From NCBI RefSeq assembly GCF_003751225.1, contig NZ_RJKE01000001.1, positions 1,984,001 to 2,048,000 on the forward strand: a DNA stretch of 64,000 bases, written 5' to 3'. The notes beneath the pieces were generated by a model. It saw only the letters and a list, made by a program, of their open reading frames with translations, had not been told where the DNA came from and made no database searches. The DNA comes from Actinocorallia herbida (lineage in GTDB: Bacteria; Actinomycetota; Actinomycetes; Streptosporangiales; Streptosporangiaceae). The stretch's first letter is position 1. Every line of letters begins with the position of its first letter. Of this stretch, positions 60,163 to 64,000 are shown piece by piece. Made by a program: the position numbers and the translations under genes.

Positions 60163-60930
60163 GCTGGAAGGTCACATGCCCGGCTCGGATCTGGTCAGAG
60201 GCAGGATGCAAACTCAGGTCCGATATCGCCTGCCGGCCTTCGTCGCAGGCACAGCCGCTCGCGGAACTCGGGATAGGCGAGTGACGGCGCCTCTCCGAGA
60301 GCTTGAGCATGGCGTTCCGCGCCGTTCCGCACCGTTCCGCGCAGCGGATGCGTGCGGAACGGCCCGGCACCATCCCGAGTGGCGACGGCTTGCCTGGTGA
60401 GGTGCCCCAGAGGGACTTTCGGTGCGCGGGGCTCAACGAGCATCCGGCATTCTTTCCATGAGAGCTCCTCACCGCTGTTCCGGCGTTGAGGGCAAGAGCA
60501 GTTCTCCGCACGCTGCGGAACGATCCGGATCGAGCGGATCGACTCGGATCGCAGCGGCCGAACCGCGACGATGGACTGGGGACACCCCCGAGTGTGGGTC
60601 AGCCGCCCCGCTGACGTCGCCGCGGGGCCTTCGGCCCTGGCGGGATTCCGAAGCCCCGTTGCGCGCCAGGTGATCTCGCCAGCTGCGTGGCGTCTCCGTT
60701 GGCCCGACAGTCGGCCCTTCGCCGCTCAGCGGCTTACGAAGCAGCTTCTGGGCCGTTCGGCAGCCTGCACGTCTCCTGATCGGCAGAGCCGATACTTCAA
60801 ACCTGCGCCAAGCAGCTCATCGCGCCTTCGCACTGATCGGCGCAGGCTGCCCGCTACGCTGCGCAGCGATGACGAATGCCCCGTGCCCGTCATGGCCAGA
60901 AGAGCATGGGCTCTGCCGCTGGGACTAGGC
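60163..60930. other. Non-coding stretch with short repeats between GNAT gene and array 2
   Basis: No frame here has protein-like text, a ribosome site or a start that I would defend. It contains three 10-bp tandem repeats at 60311-60340, short GC hairpins (for example GGGCC-TTC-GGCCC at 60625-60637) and several fragments with GNA- or TTC-type loops. It may be decayed DNA. Confidence 0.5.
60311..60360. repeat. Three 10-bp direct repeats plus an inverted copy
   Basis: CGTTCCGC occurs three times at exactly 10-bp spacing (60313-60320, 60323-60330, 60333-60340), and the inverted form GCGGAACG begins at 60354. Spacing of one helical turn suggests a protein-binding array, iteron-like or an operator. 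No replication gene is nearby. Confidence 0.6.
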
Positions 60931-60955
60931 AGGCCGCTTCGCGGGGCAAGAGATA
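60931..60955 (+). repeat. Left copy of a 25-bp inverted repeat flanking CRISPR array 2
   Basis: AGGCCGCTTCGCGGGGCAAG followed by AGATA matches, in inverted orientation and with one mismatch, 63362-63386 in the 3' end of the gene at the window edge. Weaker similarity runs on for about six bases. In one frame it reads QAASRGKR-stop against QAALRGKR in that gene, so it may be a relic of a second gene end. Confidence 0.7.
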
Positions 60956-61107
60956 GATAAAGGCAACTTACGCCCTGAACCGGAACCCGCCATGGACCGG
61001 ACCGGGCGCGGTCCGATCATGTGCAGCACTTGGGAAGTGCATGGCTTGAGCCTCCGATGCCAGGTCCCCACTCGGTATCCACCCCGTTCACCCTCGCCGA
61101 CGAAGGC

Positions 61108-61158
61108 CGTGTCTCCCTGGCCGTCGATCGCATGGCGATCGACGGCCAGGGAGACACG
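61108..61158. other. 51-bp near-perfect palindrome (24-bp arms) beyond the trailer of array 2
   Basis: A 24-base arm (61108-61131, starting CGTGTCTCCCTGG) is followed by ATG and then its exact complement (61135-61158). A smaller hairpin, GCACTT-GGG-AAGTGC, lies at 61026-61040. It is about 170 bases past the last repeat of array 2 in the direction of transcription and may end the pre-crRNA; no T run follows. Confidence 0.8.
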
Positions 61159-61274
61159 AAGACGGAGAATGTCGGATTGGTCGCCTCCGACTCGAGGCAC
61201 ACCTGCCGGACGATCAGATGCGCCAAAGTGGCCGGGGCGGATCCCACCCGCCCCCTCACAGACATGAGCCGAAG

Positions 61275-61302
61275 CCGGGCGACCCACCCGCGCGAAGCGA
61301 AC
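61275..61302 (-). repeat. Decayed CRISPR repeat at the trailer end of array 2
   Basis: One spacer length (27 bases) before the first good repeat, the sequence ends CCCGCGCGAAGCGAAC and matches 16 of the last 19 positions of the repeat, while the other half is lost. Decay at the trailer end is usual for old arrays. Confidence 0.75.
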
Positions 61303-61329
61303 GGCCTGAGGCGGACCAGCGAATCCCAC

Positions 61330-62699
61330 GGACCACCTCCGCCTGCGCGGAGCGAACACGCTGTCGGAGGTCCCGTAGTAGGCGAGGAGCGGACCACCTC
61401 CGCCTGCGCGGAGCGAACGCGACCATGGCGGCGAGGATCTCGTGCTTGGGCGGACCACCTCTGCCTGCGCGGAGCGAACACCTGGAGCACCAAGGCCGAG
61501 GCCCTTAAGGACGGACCACCTCCGCCTGCGCGGAGCGAACCCGCGCATGCTGGCCAGATAGGTCGCGGGCGCCGGACCACCTCCGCCTGCGCGGAGCGAA
61601 CGTGGCGCCAGCGACGACGTCGGCGTACTCGTCCGGACCACCTCCGCCTGCGCGGAGCGAACGAGAACCGAGGGACACCCCTGGCCGGGGTGCTCGGACC
61701 ACCTCCGCCTGCGCGGAGCGAACCCCCATCGCGTCGAGGGCGGCGACGGGCTCGGCGGACCACCTCCGCCTGCGCGGAGCGAACAGCCGCCGCCACCGCG
61801 CGCTTCGTGACCCCGCCGGACCACCTCCGCCTGCGCGGAGCGAATGCCCCGCACGTCCTCTACGTCGGGCTGTCGAACGGACCACCTCCGCCTGCGCGGA
61901 GCGAACTGGTTCGTCGACATCGCCAAGCGGTTCGACAACGGACCACCTCCGCCTGCGCGGAGCGAACGGCGCGAAACCGAAGAAGAACGGTTCCATCGCC
62001 GGACAACCTCCGCCTGCGCGGAGCGAACGGAAGGGAGGCCCTGAGTCCCAGGCTCAGGGCCGGACCACCTCCGCCTGCGCGGAGCGAACTGCGAGCGGCC
62101 CCGCAGAGTGAACGCCGCCGCCGGACCACCTCCGCCTGCGCGGAGCGAACGCAGGAAATGTCGGCAGCATCCTCGGCTCCGTCGGACCACCTCCGCCTGC
62201 GCGGAGCGAACTCGACGGCGCCGCCGAACTGGTGCGGCGCGAACGGACCACCTCCGCCTGCGCGGAGCGAACGAGCTCGGCCCAGCGGGCGATGGTGTGC
62301 TCGGCGGACCACCTCCGCCTGCGCGGAGCGAACGAGGTGCCTGCCGTCCGGTTCGAAGACCTGCTCGGACCACCTCCGCCTGCGCGGAGCGAACCACCAC
62401 GGCGTCGAGGTCGGGCACGTCGACGCCGGACCACCTCCGCCTGCGCGGAGCGAACGACGAGCACACCCGTGTCACCCGACACGAACAGGGACCACCTCCG
62501 CCTGCGCGGAGCGAGCGACTCGACCTGGCGGCGTTCGGCGTCGTAGCGCGGACCACCTCCGCCTGCGCGGAGCGAACATCAGACGGCGGAGGTTCTGCCA
62601 CACGTCACACGGACCACCTCCGCCTGCGCGGAGCGAACATCAGACGGCGGAGGTTCTGCCACACGTCACACGGACCACCTCCGCCTGCGCGGAGCGAAC
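61330..62699 (-). CRISPR. Type I-E CRISPR array 2: 23 repeats, 22 spacers
   Basis: It has the same 28-base repeat as array 1, with strict 61-base spacing. By repeat strand and leader it is also read leftwards. Single-base variants occur in the repeats starting at 61452, 61818, 62001 and 62489. The two spacers next to the leader (62578-62610 and 62639-62671) are identical over 33 bases, so the newest repeat-spacer unit is duplicated. No cas gene is seen. Long repetitive frames across it are artefacts. Confidence 0.98.
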
Positions 62700-62770
62700 C
62701 CTTCGCGACCTCGGACTAAGTGAGTGCGTTACAATTTTGAGACCTTAATTGGTTGCTGTGCGGCATGCGC
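62700..62770 (-). promoter_or_regulatory. CRISPR leader of array 2
   Basis: The flank starts CCTTCGCGACCTCGGACTAA and then becomes AT-rich (GTTACAATTTTGAGACC, TTAATTGG). It is the counterpart of the array 1 leader. The AT-rich part probably holds the promoter and integration-host sites. Confidence 0.82.
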
Positions 62771-63345
62771 ACTACCGTAGCTCTCAGAAGCTGGTTGGTC
62801 TCATGTGGTCGGATACCCGAAACGGGACTGAACGGACATTTTTGACTAGATTTGCAACAGGGCCACAGGTACAGGACTAACCCTTGCTCCGCCGGCCCGC
62901 AGCGCTCCGCAGATAATGGGAGGCCGCTCCGAACACGCTCGGCGGCCTCATCGATAAGTCACATCGTCCGGCCGTGGTGGTGCGGTAGGCGGCGGTTATC
63001 TCACTCCGCTCGCCCGTCGTGATCGGTTGGGCGACGACCTGATCGAACACATGTCCTGAATCACTGAGCCGCCACCATCTGATCCTTCAGGGAGTCCGGC
63101 AGCCTGTGCTACTGAGTTGACGCGATGTGAACAAGCCATGCACACCGTCGCCGCCCTTCCACTACGTTGGCTCTCTGCCGCCGTGAACGCTAGATTCTCG
63201 TCCTTATCGAGGAAGAGGACCCGACCCCTCCGACTCGGGCATCCTTGGATCACTGCACTGCTGTGGTCGTTTAGGTAGCTGCCACCACCTCGACGCCCTT
63301 CGGACCGCGCCCGGTTCGATTCCTGGACTACGCCCAGTTCGGGTT
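62771..63345. other. Non-coding stretch right of array 2
   Basis: GC content drops here. A hairpin AGGCCGC...GCGGCCT lies near 62922-62948. No frame reads like a protein: the 150-codon minus frame over 62996-63445 has poor composition and overlaps the end of the next gene. I see no other structure. Confidence 0.5.
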
Positions 63346-64000
63346 TTAAGCCAGGTTTGTGTATCTCTTGCCCCGCAAAGCGGCCTGACCGGTCGGAATC
63401 CGACTCCGGTACCCCATCCAGCGATCGTCGCGGATTCCTGGCCACTGAACACGTGGCGATAATGCGTCCCTCGTCAGAGCGATGAGGGGAGGGAGGGCTT
63501 CAGGGAAGAGGCGTGGGCTCAAGGGGATCGTGTGCGCCCACTCATTGGCCTCTAGAAGCTTTTTGATGTGGGTTCGGGCTTCGGCTTCGGACGGTGGGCC
63601 GTCATCGTGGCACGCGTGAGCCAACGCGAGGCAGATTCGTGTCACTCTGTCTTCGGCTCTCTTGTCCACGGTCAAGGCGACCGGGGCTCCCGAGTAGTAC
63701 GCTGCGGCCGTGAGATGCACCGTTGCGCGAGCGCTTGGAGCGGACGCCGCTTTCTCATGATTGCTGACAGCTGCGGGGCCGCCTTCCAAGGCGTAGAGCA
63801 CGGTGAGTTCTCCGATAGGGTCCTGCCCTGGCCGGAGGGAGGTTCGCCATCTGGTCGCGGTAGCCGCTACGGCGTCGGTGGCTTCCTGGCTGAGGAGGCC
63901 GAGGTGTGCCAGCAGCGCGACCACCGCCATCGAAGTCGGGTGCAATGGTGTGTTCGGCTCGCGCAGGCGGTATGAGGCCTCGAGAAGTGCTGCGGTGAGT
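63346..64000 (-). CDS. Unidentified protein, C-terminal 217 residues (5' end outside window)
   Basis: The minus frame is open from the window edge to the stop at 63346 and reads naturally throughout: LTAALLEASYRLREPNTPLH, MAVVALLAHLGLLSQEATDA, RATVHLTAAAYYSGAPVALT, CLALAHACHDDGPPSEAEAR and a final RSRIPTGQAALRGKRYTNLA. It looks soluble and mainly helical. No family is recognised. Codon use is less GC-biased than in the left half of the window, in keeping with an island gene. Its last 25 bases are repeated in inverted form at 60931-60955. Confidence 0.6.
   Translation of the reverse strand, partial: LTAALLEASYRLREPNTPLHPTSMAVVALLAHLGLLSQEATDAVAATATRWRTSLRPGQDPIGELTVLYALEGGPAAVSNHEKAASAPSARATVHLTAAAYYSGAPVALTVDKRAEDRVTRICLALAHACHDDGPPSEAEARTHIKKLLEANEWAHTIPLSPRLFPEALPPLIALTRDALSPRVQWPGIRDDRWMGYRSRIPTGQAALRGKRYTNLA
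63362..63386 (-). repeat. Right copy of the 25-bp inverted repeat flanking CRISPR array 2
   Basis: TATCTCTTGCCCCGC followed by AAAGCGGCCT is the complement of 60931-60955 with one mismatch. It lies within the 3' end of the edge gene and codes QAALRGKRY. The two copies enclose array 2, its leader and the big palindrome. Confidence 0.7.

Noticed and set aside
48487-61300. Possible cas genes near the arrays
   Set aside because: None of the products between or beside the arrays has Cas1, Cas2, Cas3 or Cascade features; all have other clear families.
63311-63330. GGTTCGATTCC resembling a tRNA T-loop
   Set aside because: The T-stem has a mismatch, and no anticodon, D or acceptor stems can be built around it.
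62996-63445. 150-codon minus-strand frame right of array 2
   Set aside because: Composition unlike neighbouring genes, overlaps the better-supported gene end at 63346, and has no recognisable domain.

Overview
The window is high-GC DNA with many GTG (and some TTG) starts, dense operons joined by 4-base ATGA/GTGA overlaps, IdeR/DtxR-type iron boxes and an alaS-ruvX-mltG-aroE block. All of this points to an actinobacterium. The mix of a bacterial nitric oxide synthase, a type I-E CRISPR repeat and a Hmu-type haem locus would suit a Streptosporangiales-like genome (inference; no 16S or marker set is visible).

Region 1 (1-46.9 kb) reads as ordinary chromosome. It runs: the tail of alaS, ruvX, mltG and aroE; an IS5-type transposase remnant beside a PadR/glycosidase-like pair; an aldo-keto reductase; an iron-controlled surface and haem locus (6.2-15.1 kb: WxL-like/DUF916-like surface proteins, DUF2470 protein, haem oxygenase, HmuTUV) with two iron boxes; a saccharopine-dehydrogenase-like protein; nitric oxide synthase; a taurine/sulfonate operon; YceI plus a GT39 transferase; a NuoF-like protein; a ketosynthase; a MazG-NUDIX fusion; an AMACR-like CoA-transferase; an SPFH-RHH-GPP34 operon behind a perfect 20-bp palindrome; PhzF; an eight-gene nucleoside/sugar-type uptake and catabolism operon (32.4-41.5 kb); a membrane EEP protein; a MocR/AhpD pair; a guanine deaminase-like enzyme; an ABM protein; and a frameshifted TesB relic.

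Region 2 (about 46.95 kb to beyond the right edge) looks like an integrated island. Its left boundary is a 44-bp 3' fragment of a tRNA-Pro(GGG) gene, with the native tRNA terminator to its left and a tyrosine recombinase to its right. The island carries two type I-E CRISPR arrays (33 and 23 repeats) that share a leader and are both read leftwards. No cas gene is in the window. Between the arrays is a divergent gene set: seven overlapping minus-strand genes (GT2 glycosyltransferase, archaeal-type methionine adenosyltransferase, sugar-phosphate-isomerase-like protein, Gfo/Idh oxidoreductase, P-loop kinase, NodU/CmcH-type carbamoyltransferase, NUDIX hydrolase) facing a zinc-ribbon/Xre/TPR regulator coupled to a GNAT acetyltransferase. 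This set matches no pathway I recognise. It is the best candidate here for an undescribed biosynthetic or modification system, perhaps making a carbamoylated sugar- or nucleoside-like compound. The right end has a hairpin-rich non-coding stretch, array 2 and the 3' part of an unidentified gene cut by the window edge.
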